Shown here in pieces: positions 11,033 to 23,600 of a DNA stretch of 64,000 bases. Positions within the stretch are counted from its first letter, which is position 1; every line of letters starts with the position of its first letter. The position numbers and the translations under genes are program-made. A model generated the notes under the pieces. The model worked only from the letters and a program-made list of their open reading frames with translations. It was not told the origin of the DNA and ran no database searches. The stretch comes from Cordia subcordata (lineage: Eukaryota; Streptophyta; Magnoliopsida; Boraginales; Cordiaceae), in NCBI GenBank assembly GCA_028554755.1, contig JAPTOF010000001.1, positions 36,475,501-36,539,500 on the forward strand, written 5' to 3'.

Positions 11033-12760
11033 ACTGGCAGAGCCAAGTGGTACTTCAGGGAGAGCCGAGGCATCCCCTCAAGTTTTTTTTTTTTTTTTTT
11101 GAAAAAAAAAATTATTCTACTAAAACTAAAGGAAGTTCCCTTAAAATAAAAAAATGGCATCCTCTCATACTTACTACAACCACACTCTAAATTAATCTAG
11201 GGGGTGCCAAATCTAAGTCTTTCAATTTTTAAAAAAAAATTGACACAGAATCTTTTTAATGACTAATGGCTCCTAATAATTTTGTTTCACATGTTTTCTC
11301 AAATTATAATTCTCAATTTTTATAGCTTTTCCTTTCTGGCCTTGCCCTTCCTATTTCCATTATCTTTAATTAGGTGTATATAATAAAAAGAATATTTTTG
11401 TTTATAGACTCCTTATATTTAGGCATAAATTCACTGTTAGTCTCTAAATTTATGAAACTACAGTTGAGACACCTTGTATTTTTTCAAAAGTTGTACGTTT
11501 GGTCCCTCCATCATAATTTTCGTCCATTTTGATGGCAAATATCCAACACACACCAAAAATGCAAGTGGACTTCGTGTTTTGCCCTTAATTGCACATAACC
11601 CTCTATGTTTTCTTTCCTTTCCTTTTTTTTTTTTATTTAATTTTCATTGTATTTCAAAAAGTTTGAAATTAAAATCACACCCTGCCCCCCATCCCTCGCC
11701 GTACCCCACCCACCCTATCCCCACCTGTCGCAATTCACCCCTTTTCATCATCATGTTCTCTTCTTCTCCCTCCTCCTCCTCCTAAAGTACATAAAATCAT
11801 CACCGAATCAAAAATAAAAGAAGTTGAAAACTTTCACACAAATTCAACAAAACAATTCTCACCAAGTTTCAAAATCATGTATTTAGCATTCCCAAACAAC
11901 AAAGACTTGAACTTTTGCAAGTGAATTATGCAATATAATGCCAAATTTTCATAATTTGCAAAAGTCAACGCTCATGTTAACCATGAAATGCATTAAAGCT
12001 CAAGCCTTTTATGGTCACTAGGGCTCAAAATTTAACACATTTTAATGGATCATAGAGGTCTTGAAAATTATAAAAATGATAAAAAAAGATTGTGAAATTT
12101 TATAGAATTTAACAAAGGTGTGTAAAAATTGGTTTTCATTTATTTGCAATAATAGTAAGCACTCTTCTTCTTCTTCAGGGTGGTGGGGTGGCATGGTTAG
12201 GGGTTGGGGGTGGCGGATCTAGTGTGGTGTTGTGGGGGAGGAGGGATATTTTCCTTTTTTTTAATTTTTAATTTTTAAATAAAACAAGAGTGAAATAGAC
12301 ATTTTATTCAATAAGATAAGGGCAAAATGGACATTTCATGAAATACGTTAATGAATTAGCGGAAAATTTGACGGAGGGGCAAGTGTGTAACTTTTGAGAA
12401 AATACAAGGGGTCTTTATTGTAGTTTCATGAATTTAAGGACTAACAGTGTAATTAGACTTAAATATAAGGGGTCTATAAATAAAAAATCCTATATAAAAA
12501 TAATGTATTTGTAGCATCAATGATAAGTTAGTTATTCAACAATTTTAAAATCTAAAGCCAAGCTGATGATAATTGTGAAATGTGCTTTTTATTTATAATG
12601 ATTGTTGTTATTTTTTTTAATCTCTTCTTTGTATGATAAGATAATAATTAATATATTGATATCATATATTTTTAGTATTAGTTTTTCATAATTTATATAA
12701 AAAATTTATACATGAATAAGTGCACTCGCTGACCCTAGGGTCCTCCCTTTGCTACTGGCT
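11033..12760. mobile_element. Possible degraded element around the 11.4-12.5 kb insertion
   Basis: CACTGGCAGAGCCAAGTGG near 11031, followed by a long T-run/A-run, and a block ending GGGTCCTCCCTTTGCTACTGG near 12760 resemble the two ends of a frequent plant repeat whose termini read like 'cactg-gcggagcc'. If so, the long-TIR element at 11401-12480 inserted within it. The end match is weak and no target-site duplication is evident. Confidence 0.25.
11401..12480. mobile_element. Long-TIR non-autonomous element (Mutator-like)
   Basis: The left arm from TTTATAGACTCCTTATATTT is the ~80% reverse complement of the right arm ending AAATATAAGGGGTCTATAAA. The homology runs about 110 bp inward and includes the ACTGTTAGTC and TTTCATRAATTT blocks. 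Further in, a C-rich stretch (11688-11727) faces a G-rich stretch (12179-12235). No transposase frame is present. No clear 9-bp target-site duplication is seen, so the superfamily is inferred from arm length only. Confidence 0.7.
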
Positions 12761-14884
12761 ATATAATTAATCTTACTCAAAATAAGATGCTTCTTACCAA
12801 GAGTTAACTTGTAGACAAAGTTTATACAATAATGTGAATTATATATTCTATTATGTATATAACATATAATTAGAAAAATAAAATCACTAGATTAGAAAAT
12901 TATTTTGACAAAGAATTGTCTTTATGCGAGAAAAGATTGTGTTATACGATGACATGTGACATTGCTTAAAATGGCATGCATGAACCTTTTATTAATACAC
13001 ATACATACTATATACATACATACACACATAAATACATACATACATGCACACATACATATATATATACATATACATACATATATATATACACATATACATA
13101 TATATATATATAATGAAATTTGATCAAAATAATTGTATGGTTATTAAATAAAAATTTTGGTTTAGAAAATAATTTTTTATTAACCAAAATAGTATTCAAT
13201 TTATTTTAGAAATTATATTCATTTGTTAAGAAAGATTTGTTGATGGAAGAAATATTTTTAGGCAGAAAAAAATGAAACGACATGTGGTAGACTGGTCAAG
13301 CTAAATTAGACATTAACTCTATTTATATATATATTTGTGTGTGTGTAGATATAAATATCTTATTTCTTATCTTTTCTATCTGTTATATTCTCATGTCTTA
13401 TTTTTTCTTTCTTCTATCTTGTTCTTATATTTATGTACTCAAGAAAAGGTTTTTTTAATAGTATTACTGAAGGTAGATGATTAAAAAATTTTATTTAGTA
13501 TGTTTTAATAATAAATTATTATCAAAGATATATAAAATTTCAAATATATTATTTTAATTCATCCTTTTACATCCTTTTGCCCAACGTATTTTCTTTATCT
13601 ACCTACCTAAACAACTATCTGTTAATAACTGATATAAAACTAATATCAATTATTATCCTATAGTTATCGGCTCTCAATTTATTGAATAAAATCCAAATTT
13701 TAATAATTATCAGTTATTCAAACATTTAATTTACTGAACTCAATTACTTGGGTTGAGGTAAGAAACGAAATTTAGATGTTGAATACCAAAACTACAGGAC
13801 TTTTTTTTTCTTTCGTGTCATTTTTTGTCCTTTAACAAGTAAATTTTATGTAAAATTCTATAACATTCTTTTTAATTTAAATGAAAACCGGGTCGACGAT
13901 TAGTCGATTGCCGTCTGTAAATTATCAGAATAACCTTGACCCCTTGTTTATCATCGTTGACTTTGGTACATTGCTCAACATTTTCGTCTTTTTTTTTTTT
14001 TTTGGCGGAGCATCAACATTTTCGTCTCGTTCATTTTCTTTTCCTTATCTTCCGACAAGCACATTACTTAGGCACCGAGTATTTTTACTTTTTCTCAGAT
14101 TTTTTTTTTCTTTTTTTGGATCAGCTACTTCCTTGTAATTCATGATTTTTTTTTTTGGTGTCAGGTACAATTCATGATCACTTTTAACTTCAAAATCTCC
14201 CACTATCTAACAAATTTTTTTTCCTACTATTTAGTACGCCCCGTGAATGTACTCGTAAAATTAAAATATGGTAGTCAAATTTAATAATTAAAAAATAATT
14301 AATATAATTGTAATAAAATAATGTAAATAATTCATAATTAATAAAAGACAAATTTCACGAAGATCAGTATTATTTACAAAAAATATTAATTTGATCCCTA
14401 ATATATTAAAAAAATATCAACTTAGTTCCTATATATAATTTCATAGCGACCAATTTAATTTTTCATATTTATAAAAAGTCACTAATTAGTCCTATTTCAA
14501 TCCTAAAAATATCATGCAATAGTCATATAATCAATTAACAAAGGCAAAATTAATACTTTTTATAAATATTAAAAATTAAATAAATTACTTTTAAAATAAT
14601 AAGAATTAAATTCACTTTTCCGTACAAGCATGAATGACCTGACAAATTACTTTTGAAACACCAAAAGTTAAATTAACATATTTTAATAAATAATAAAACC
14701 TTTATGAAATTTCCCCATTAAATAAACTCCAACCCGCTCCAGATTCCCAGGTACCCTTTGCCAATTTTCTTTTGTGTTCCTTTTTCCTCGTCTTTTCATC
14801 CGATCGTCTGCTTACCCGAGAAGAAACCCTTCATCCTCCCTTTTTCGCAAAAATGGCAGCACCACTGCTCCAGTTTCTGATCAT
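12761..14884. other. AT-rich intergenic DNA with CATA/TATA microsatellite
   Basis: A CATACATA/TATATA-rich tract lies at about 12996-13111. The rest is AT-rich and full of homopolymer T/A runs. The frames at 13881-14145 are phenylalanine/serine runs without a recognisable domain. The last ~150 bp (pyrimidine-rich, from about 14740) probably forms the promoter region of the DUF674 gene. Confidence 0.55.
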
Positions 14885-14885
14885 C

Positions 14886-14905
14886 AATATATATCTATAT
14901 ATACT
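14886..14905 (+). promoter_or_regulatory. Candidate TATA region of the DUF674 gene
   Basis: An AATATATATCTATATATACT block lies about 75-95 bp upstream of the ATG at 14981, a reasonable distance for a short 5' leader. The position is inferred from composition only. Confidence 0.4.
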
Positions 14906-14980
14906 GTTGCTATACATTTGATCCGTTTCAAGTGGAAACCCCACTTGTAATTTCTCCATTAACAATCAAGAAATTTTAAC

Positions 14981-17900
14981 ATGTTCAGCTCATCTCCTTT
15001 TGCTCCATGTTCAAACAGCTGCAGCAGCAGCAGCTCTTTTTCATTCACATTTGGCAGCTGGTCTGCATCAACACCATCATCATCATCACCTTCTATTTTT
15101 AGTACTCCTATCGGAACGACACCATTATCATCATCATCATCATCATTTTCTGGCTTTGCTTCTTTTGCAGGAGCACCATCTGCCTTTGCTTCTTTTGCGG
15201 CAGCACCATCTGGCTTTGCTTCTTTTGCAGCAGCACCACCATCATCATTATCTTCTTTTTTTGTTTCAAGCACATCTAGCAGCACGTCTAGTGTCTCCGA
15301 AAGCAAGAATGCAAACGACCCATCTCCATATCCAAAGCCCCCGCTTATTTTCGTCCCCGAGCAGAAGCAGTCTTCTAGCTCACCTCCTCCTCCTCCTCAG
15401 AAGAAAAAGAATGAAACGGACGCCATTAATGATGCTTCTTCTTCTGCTGACGCTGCTGACAAGCATAACACGGTGAGATCTTTGTAGTAATAGTTCTCTA
15501 TTCTTTTATGGGTATGGTTAGTATTAGAGTAGCATTCTTGATTCTTGTTCTTTTCATGCCCACATTTTGTAATAAGCAAATGTACTATTATTATTATTGT
15601 TGTTGTTGTTTAGGGAATTTACTTTTAAAAGCCTGAAACGACTAGATAAATTGTGGGGTGGATTTCACTTGCACCCTGAGGCTCACATTTTATGGATATT
15701 TTGGAGATTAACCATGGGTTTAGCTTAAAAGGAAATGTTTGTAAACCAGTTTTAACGTTCTCAGATAGGGAAATAAGCTTCAGAATAAGCCAAAGCAGAG
15801 GATGCTTATGAACAAGCACCTGCTAATAATTAGCTTATGATGTAACTCAATTCCTTAGTTTTCTGGTCAGTGCTTATAAGTTATGCTCAACCATAAATAC
15901 TAGTTGTTAAGATACGTAGCACTGGACTCTGTTCGATATGGTACACCATATTCTTGAAAAGCACATGACTGTTAGAAAAACAGAATCCACAGTCAGAAAC
16001 ATGGATAAATGATGACTTCGCATTGATACACAAGATTTTCGAGTCAATTGTGTATCAGTGTAATTTCCTATATACTTGGGTGGCATTGATGCTATCTGCA
16101 CCTTGTCAAAAACTTTGCATTGCTTAGTATGTAGCTAGAGATATGTTGATGTCGATTTTCTTAATCATCCTATGTAATTTGCTTACGTATATCTTCTCAA
16201 TCTACTTATTATTGTATACTTTTGGAGTGCTTTAAGCATCACTTTGTCCTCAATGTTACTTTTTCTCCTTTTTTCCTCAGAATTGCCAGCATGAAGCAGT
16301 AGAAGAGGCTGTCAGCTTGAAAGTTGCAGTTGAAAAGAAGAACAATCGAGTCGTGTTTGCTGAATCTAAGAACGATTTCGTTGATGTTGTTTTCAGCTTC
16401 TTGACTTTGCCCATCGGATGTATCCTCAGCCTTCTTCAAGGAAAATATCCTGCTGTTTCTATTGGATGCATGAATAATTTGTATGCAAGTGTGACTAACT
16501 TAGATGCAAGAGATTTTGTGATAGAAGCTTGCAAGGAGATGTTGCTGCACCCAAGAACATCGTCAGAAGCTCAATGTAGGAAATTGAAACTAAAATATGA
16601 TGAGAAGTTGGAAACTACGAAATGCTTCTACTTCTGTCAAAATTTAGAATGCAGAAGGAAAGGCAGGGCAAAACTGAGTGAAATTCCAAATGCTCATTGC
16701 CACTGTTGTGGACAACTGATGGATCAATTGGCAACTTTATCAGAACAAGGTGGCTACGTAACCTGTGGTGAAGAGGGAGGCGTATTTGTGAGGGGAGGAT
16801 CCAATTTATTTCTTGTAACTGACAGTATGCAAGTGATGCCAGGCTTGGGATTGCTCAGCATTGAATTGTTGAAAAAGCTTGGAATAACTGATGCAAATGA
16901 ACTTGAAATTCAAAGAATTGCTGTCAGGCCTGAGAAGGTATATAAGAATCATGTTAGTGCTTTTGTGAACTATTTTTGGTTTTCAGCTGTATCAAACATC
17001 TTAATCAAAAGCCAGAAGCAGAGCTATTGCAGTGCCTGTGTTAAATTTGTTCCTGAATCAATAAATACTGCTACGTATAATCAGGTTTACTGCCTCCCCT
17101 GTAGGCTTCTAACTCCTTTTCTTTCCTCAATCATTCATTTCAGGTTCTGCAATTACTCGGACTCTTAATCATCTCAAGAACACCGCTAACGAATTGGATT
17201 TTGTCTGAGCAAGATAGCAGTGCCTTCACTGAAATTCAACAAGAAAGATATATGGAGACTTCTTTTGAGCAACAAGAGAGCTCCATTCAAACTTTTGATG
17301 AATGCTCTGAGACAAGTGGTAGCCATTTCCTGAACAAAGTTGAACAAGGGAGCACCACAGAAACCTCTGATGGTCACTCAGAGACAAATGGGTCACTGAA
17401 AATGAAACTGGTTCTTTTCTTCAGCAAATCTCAAAATGCTGTTCTGTATGCTGAATGTGATGAGGATTTCGTGGACTTCCTCTTAAGCTTTCTCACATTT
17501 CCTCTGGGGTCTGTGCTGAAAATACTGGATGCTAACTCTCAGCTTGGAAGTTTTGACAATCTCTATCGAAGCGTGACTGATCTGAACATAAATGGGCACT
17601 TAAAGTCTGAAGAACTCAAAGATGTGCTCCTCTGTCCAAAGCTTGCTCCCTACTTTGCTTGTGACAACCAACTGCTGCAAATTGAAGAAAGTTGTCATCC
17701 CGAATACAAACTTGGGGCAAGTGGTGATGACCCAAAGATCGAATGGTTTGTTCAGCCTGCATCTACTGAGCCCAAGCATTTCACATTTGGGGAAAGGATA
17801 GACCTACTTTCTGTCACTAATCCAAGATCTCCTGCTGCGGAAAGTAAACAAGGTCGAGGATTTGTGAAAGGACCAGCTAAATTTATGGTCACAGATGATT

Positions 17901-18760
17901 TAACTGTCACTCTGTTTTCTCCTACAGAAAGCATATCATTTATTGGTAAATCCAATGTGCCAATCACAGATATCAATGCAATTTCGGTTGATTTTGGCGT
18001 TGAAGAGGTATGATCACTGGTACTAACATATTTCAGCGTTTGATTTCCATTCTAGTCTTTCATTTGCAAAACATTCCATCATATTTTGTTTGTGGCCCCT
18101 TTTCTCTTTTCATTTTTCTTCTTTCTTCACTCTTGTGTTTGGCATGCTGAAACTGCATTTGGTTAATGGTTACCATCAGAACTGAAGTTTCATTTGCAAG
18201 AATTTAAGAGGGGATCTCAGAGATTAGGAAATTTATTTCTGTGAATGATCAGAAATAATCTAAAGAAGATCAAGTTGTCATTTACAACTGAACATGATTT
18301 TTGTATAACCTTTGTTTTGGAAAATGGATTTGGCAGCTTCATTACCAGAATTCAGGAGAAAAAATGTCATGATGCCTAACTTTCTAACACTTGAATACTT
18401 TTGGTTTGTTTTCACGTACAGCATTTTCTTGGCTTGCATTTTGGCGCATATATTGTCGCTTTAGATTATCAGAGAGAATACTGTTACAATGTTTCATGCG
18501 ATAATTTAGTTAAAATTTTTATCAGCAAATTTTCAACACAATTTTTCGTTCCATGACTTGAAGCTGATTTCTTGATGCAGGCCAAGTGTTTACTTAGAGC
18601 AGCCCTGATCTCCAAAACAGCTTTGACTGACGTCTACATCTTGATGCAGGCCAAGTGTCTACTTAGAGCAGCCCTGATCTCCCAAACAACTTTGACTGAT
18701 GTCTTCAAGGAGAAAACTTCAAGTAATATATTTCGCATTCATATAGAAGAGTGTGATTGA
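14981..18760 (+). CDS. DUF674 family protein with two DUF674 domains and a low-complexity N-terminus (4 exons, 730 aa)
   Basis: Exons: 14981-15472, 16281-16937, 17144-18007, 18581-18760, all with GT-AG borders and joining in phase 0. Exon 1 (residues 1-164) is serine-rich with three 11-residue FASFA repeats (57-89) and a PPPPP run (135-139). Exon 2 begins the first DUF674 domain (VSLKVAVEKKNNRVVFAES; FVDVVFSFLTLPIGCILSLL), with clustered cysteines at about 279-307 (CxxxCxxxC...CHCC), a possible metal site. Exon 3 completes it (LQLLGLLIISRTPLTN) and carries a second domain from about 468 (LKMKLVLFFSKSQNAVLYAE) that lacks the cysteine cluster. Exon 4 gives the C-terminal LLRAALISKTALTDV motif twice. 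DUF674 is a plant family of unknown biochemical function. The start is the first ATG after a TATA-like block. Exon 1 is unusual for the family; it is included because the splice joins in frame. No function can be claimed. Confidence 0.85.
15149..15240 (+). repeat. 33-bp coding minisatellite in DUF674 exon 1
   Basis: Three near-identical 33-bp units (TCTGGCTTTGCTTCTTTTGC and continuation) encode SGFASFAGAP, SAFASFAAAP and SGFASFAAAP. The repeat keeps the frame and may vary in copy number between alleles. The opposite strand also stays open here only because of the simple composition. Confidence 0.85.
18572..18709 (+). repeat. 69-bp tandem duplication spanning the exon 4 splice acceptor
   Basis: The unit TTGATGCAGGCCAAGTGT...ACTGACGTCTACATC occurs at 18572-18640 and again, with a few changes, at 18641-18709. 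It includes the last nine intron bases with the acceptor AG (18579-18580), so a second acceptor-like TTGATGCAG lies inside the exon at 18641-18649. Sixty-nine bases equal 23 codons, so either acceptor keeps the reading frame. Confidence 0.92.
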
Positions 18761-20508
18761 TATGTGTAATATATATCGTGTTTATATATGTAACATATAT
18801 CGTGTTTCCTTAGCATATTGCAGTATGTATCTGGAGAATTTTGTGCCTTGAAAAACTATATTGAAGTCTTAGTGAAATGAGGACAACATTGAAATCTAGT
18901 TTTATGTGCATAGTTATGAGATGATCTTTCTGCATTGCAATTGCTATTAAAAGGGGAAAAGGAAGAAAAGAGAGAAATAGTCTCCTAATAATTATGTTTG
19001 ATCCCTTTTTGGTAGCTTTCATTGATAGAAACTAGACAAACCTGTTTCTAACAATTTTAAAAATTAATTAATACTTTTTGGAATTAAAATCACTTTATAT
19101 GTTCAAGATTTGTACAGAATAGCCATTTAGACTAATTTATTAGAAATTGCTGCAGTTATTTTATGCCGTTCCCTTTTTTATTTTTTAGTTTTTTTTCCCT
19201 CTCCTGTTTTTTTGCCCTTTTCATTAATTGAGCCAGTGAAGCTAGAAATTAATGAAATCCCACAAAATTGCATATACACTCAATTAATTTTGGTCAACGA
19301 ATATTGCATGACTTACGAGTAAAATTGTCAATATGTGTAAACTTTGAATAGAAAAATGAACAAAGATTTCTTTTCTCCAAAAACGTTTAACACACCTGAG
19401 AGGGTAATGTTGGCACACATGAGCATGGACCCATCGCTAGATACTTGTTCAAAAGATGGAGTCTATCAAGAAGTTATTCGATATGTGATGCATATGGAGC
19501 TAAAAATATAGCTAATGATATTAGTAAGAGAGATTTTATTTCAAAAATATTTATTATTTTTTAACTCAGTGAGAAAGTAATGTGGATACTCATGAGCTTA
19601 GTACAAAATATGGACTCTATGAAGAAGTTATTCTTATTTTTCACAATTTATATTATCATATATATAAAAAGAAAAATCACAAGTCTCAGATTACTTTCTT
19701 CTTACATGTCACTTCACCATATTATTCCATATAAAAGGCTGATAGCAATATTTACTTTCATTTTTTTTTTCTTCCGATAACATAACACAGATACAACTTC
19801 AAATTTGACCTTGCTTTATAAATAAATTTAACACATAGGGCATTGATGTCCTATTTACCCATAAAATTCATCTATGACCACTGTTTTACAATAATTTAAA
19901 GCTCTTGATCCTTACAATTTTTATGTCTTTCTTTCAACTTTCAAATTTTAAACATAAAATCTAAAGCACATTATTATTCAAAATGTTTAACATTTATAAA
20001 AGTATATACTATAAAATTAATATCGATGCACAAGTAGAACCCTGGTAACTTTAATTGCATACGTCTTGTTTGTTTTCGAAATGAACCGTTAGTTTTCAAT
20101 CATTGGCCCAACAGGTATCATTAGCTCAGTCTATTCTGAAAATGAAATCCAAAAATGAGCCCCCTAGCAACCGTGAATAACAACTCCAAGTTGCATTTGT
20201 TAAATGGGTCCCTTCAAATCTCCCCAACAAGACTACTGTTTGCAAATCCAACTCATTCTTCTGTCAATCGTTAAAATTTTCCAACAAAAGTGCAGACGTC
20301 AGAAAACCCAAACTATTTAAGGTATCAGTCAATCATCAGACAAAAGAAAATCTAAACTGGAAGACTCTTCAAGTTTCTCTCTCTTTCCAAAACTCTGGAT
20401 ACTAAAACAAATCCAATACAAGATTATTTAATTACTTATTCTTATATGCTCATTCCAGATTCCTCTCTTCTCTCTTCAAAATTTTCTCTTCGTTCTTTCC
20501 TAAGATTC
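18761..20508. other. Intergenic DNA between the DUF674 and transporter genes
   Basis: No gene is visible. A diverged direct repeat of about 70-80 bp lies at 19397-19477 and 19566-19632 (ATGAGC...TATGRACTCTATSAAGAAGTTATTC), period about 160-170 bp. Several short hydrophobic frames show no family resemblance. The last ~250 bp, pyrimidine-rich (CTCTCTTCTCTCTTC), is the probable transporter promoter. Confidence 0.5.
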
Positions 20509-20526
20509 TCATATATGTATAAATGG
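20509..20526 (+). promoter_or_regulatory. Candidate TATA box of the transporter gene
   Basis: CATATATGTATAAATGG lies about 105-120 bp upstream of the ATG at 20631, after a CT-rich stretch common in plant core promoters. It is the best TATA match upstream of this gene. Confidence 0.45.
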
Positions 20527-20630
20527 TCTTGTTTTATATCCGTTCTTGTATGAAGAAGCAAGAAAACTCACCTAAGGTCCGGTGGCATATACCTTAGCTC
20601 TTTCTGTTCTACACCCTTTACCTCAAAACC

Positions 20631-23600
20631 ATGCTCTCCAGCTTAATTTTCAATACAAACCCAATATTTCAGACTACTTCAAGAGTCCAAAACCCTTTAG
20701 AGAAGCCATGTTTTTTGCACAGAAAGCTCATTCATTGCAATAGTCAGCAGCACAACCCTAAAGCCAAGAACAATTTTTGCAAGCCAAGAACAATGTTTGG
20801 AAGCCATGAGCATGTTTCTTCACCCATTAAAGCCAAGAAAGAGATGGTGGTTGAGGAGAAAAATGGAGTCTCTCAAAAGGGTAGCAGTGATAGTATTAGT
20901 AGTAAGCAAATGATGATGGTTTTGTGTGGTTTTGGGTATTGGGTGAATGGGTTTAGGTGCTTTCCTTGGTTGGCTCTCAACTTCCACATGGCCAACAATC
21001 TCAATATGCATCCTTCAACTTTGCAGCTTGTGCAGAATTGTGGTAACCTTCCTATGGTGGCTAAGCCTCTATATGGTGTATTATCTGATGCTCTTTACAT
21101 TGGTGGGACTCATAGACTGCCTTATATCTCCATTGGAGGTAAGTGATATAATCTTTTACATTTTTCTTTAAATTCTTTATAACCCAACTTCTCTTTTTGT
21201 CTGTTTATCTTTGATTGATATGAATTTCTTTAAAATCTTGAAAATGGTGTGGAGACTCTTTGACTTCTTTGGACTTTCTTGAACTACTGCATTTTATATA
21301 CATTTGTATGTTAATGTCTTTAATTTGTATCAATTCTATCATTGGCCTTTGATTACTTAATCTGGGTGGTTTGTTGTAAAGGGCTCTGTTCCATTCTTAG
21401 AGGTATAATTAGTCAAGATCACATTTTGCCCATGAATGATAGGATCAATTTTTAGAAATTTAGTTTTAGTTTGCATCTTCCCCTGTTCCATAGAAACCCC
21501 AAAGTTGAATCTATTTTCAAATATAAGTAAGAAAAAAACAGTTTATATTTCTCCACACGAATACTGAGGTAAATATTTATACATTACATATGAATCCATG
21601 AAACATTATTACTAATGTTTTTGGATTTTTTGATATTTTAAAAAATTGAGAACTTTGTGATGCTCTTTCATTCCGTTATTACATGTATGCTACTTAATGG
21701 CCTATATGAATAAATATAATATCAGCGTCAATAAAATGATAAAATTTTGATAGAGTTCCTTAAGTCAAAACTAGAATTGTGTTCTTGACCACTTGATGGA
21801 ATAGATATAGGATGGAGTGCTTGAAACTTAAAGTTGTGTGCCAATAGTGCTAGCCTTTTGATGTATTTAGATGGCTCTTTTTTGCCAGTCTTGCTTAGCA
21901 ATGGTATTTCATACCATTACTTCCATACGCAAAAAGTTGTTACAATTAATAATGTAGATTCAGCTTCCCCATATGATAAAAAATTGTGCATTTAAGTTAC
22001 TTAGCTTTGTGTTTGATGAGTTGAACTTTAGTTGTACAATGAGAAGAAATATTAGTGTGGTTTATAAGCAAATAGGTTTATCTTTTCATCTCTATCAGAT
22101 AATATTCTTTTCTTTCCTTTTGTTCTTTTTCACTTTGCCTCCTCCGTTTTGCTATGTTTACCATGCAGTTACATAAGATGCAATTCAATTCTATACCTCC
22201 GAAAACTTGTGTTTTCAATCTCATATCACTACTGAGAAATTGCGCGTGCAACCCTTTCAGCTGGCAAAATTCTATGGTAAGAAGGAAAAATAGCCTTTGA
22301 AGAAATTGTGCTATCTTCGAGAAACATCTAATGTGGTTTTTTATCGAGTGAAGTTCTGAGATCTCAAGAAGTAGGATAAATATGATCCTGATCTAAAGCT
22401 GAAAACCTATCTTAGAAATCCAGAAAACATTAGCTGGGACAAGAAGACATATTAGTGTAGAAATAAGTGAATAGACATGTTCTGTTCATCTTTATTCTAT
22501 GATACAGTTTGCTCGCCCTGGTTCTATCTTTCCTTTTGGCTCTTCTCTTGTGGTTAATTTCTTCCACCAAAGAAACGAACCTAAGCTGTAAATCATCCCT
22601 ACACCCCAGTTTGAAACATACAGGATAATTATAGTTACTCAGTGATGGCATGGTGGCAGTAGAAACTAATAAATCATTATCTCAGTTCTTCTCCAGGTGT
22701 TATCATGGGGGCCACTGGCATTGATTCCATTTGCTAGTGAATCTCGTCCTGCTCTTATGGCATGTGTTCTTCTTAGTAATCTTGGCGCATCCATTGCAGA
22801 AGTGGCAAAAGATGCTCTTGTTGCAGAGTATGGGCAGAAGAACAAAATGCCTGGTCTACAATCTTATGCATTCATGACTTTAGCAGCTGGTGGTATTCTT
22901 GGAAACTTAATAGGTGGTTTCTACTTGTTGAGAGTAAATCAGACTAAATCCATGTTTCTATCGTTTGCGTCCATATTGGCCCTCAACTTGGTGTTGTCTT
23001 TGTCAATAAGGGAGGATTCTCTTGGCTTACCTCAACCACTGAATTGTGCTCTTATGGGGAACTCGATCTTTCAAAGTATGAAGAAACAATATAATGATCT
23101 TGTGGTTGCAGTTAAAGAGGAACACATCTCCCATCCCCTTGTCTGGATTGTCTCTTCTATTATGGCAGTTCCTGTTCTGTCAGGTTCTATATTTTGCTAT
23201 CAAACGCAGTGCCTAAATCTTGATTCCTCAGTTATTGGAATGTCAAAGGTGACTGGGCAATTGATGCTTCTTTCAATGACTGCACTTTATGACCTGTTCG
23301 GGAAAAACGTTCCCATGAGGAAGCTGGTTGGCGTTGTGCAGGTTTTATATGCATTTTCCCTTCTTCTCGATCTTGTTCTAGTAAAGCAGGTTAATCTTAA
23401 GCTGGGAATTTCAAATGAAGTCTTTGCTCTTTGCTTTTCCGGTCTCGCAGAAACTATAGCACAATTTAAGCTCTTACCATTCTATGTGCTGTTCTCAAGT
23501 TTGGCTCCTCCAGGCTGTGAAGGGTCTCTCATGTCTTTCTTAGCTTCAGCTTTATGCTTCTCATCAATATTTAGTGGATTATTGGGAGTCGGATTGGCTT

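Noticed and set aside
14959..15306. Minus-strand frame with AAAKEAKPDG repeats
   Set aside because: It is the antisense reading of the serine/alanine minisatellite in DUF674 exon 1; composition alone keeps it open.
15000..15476. Histidine/leucine-rich frame overlapping DUF674 exon 1
   Set aside because: Out-of-frame shadow of the CAT/CAC-rich coding repeat; it does not join the DUF674 domain.
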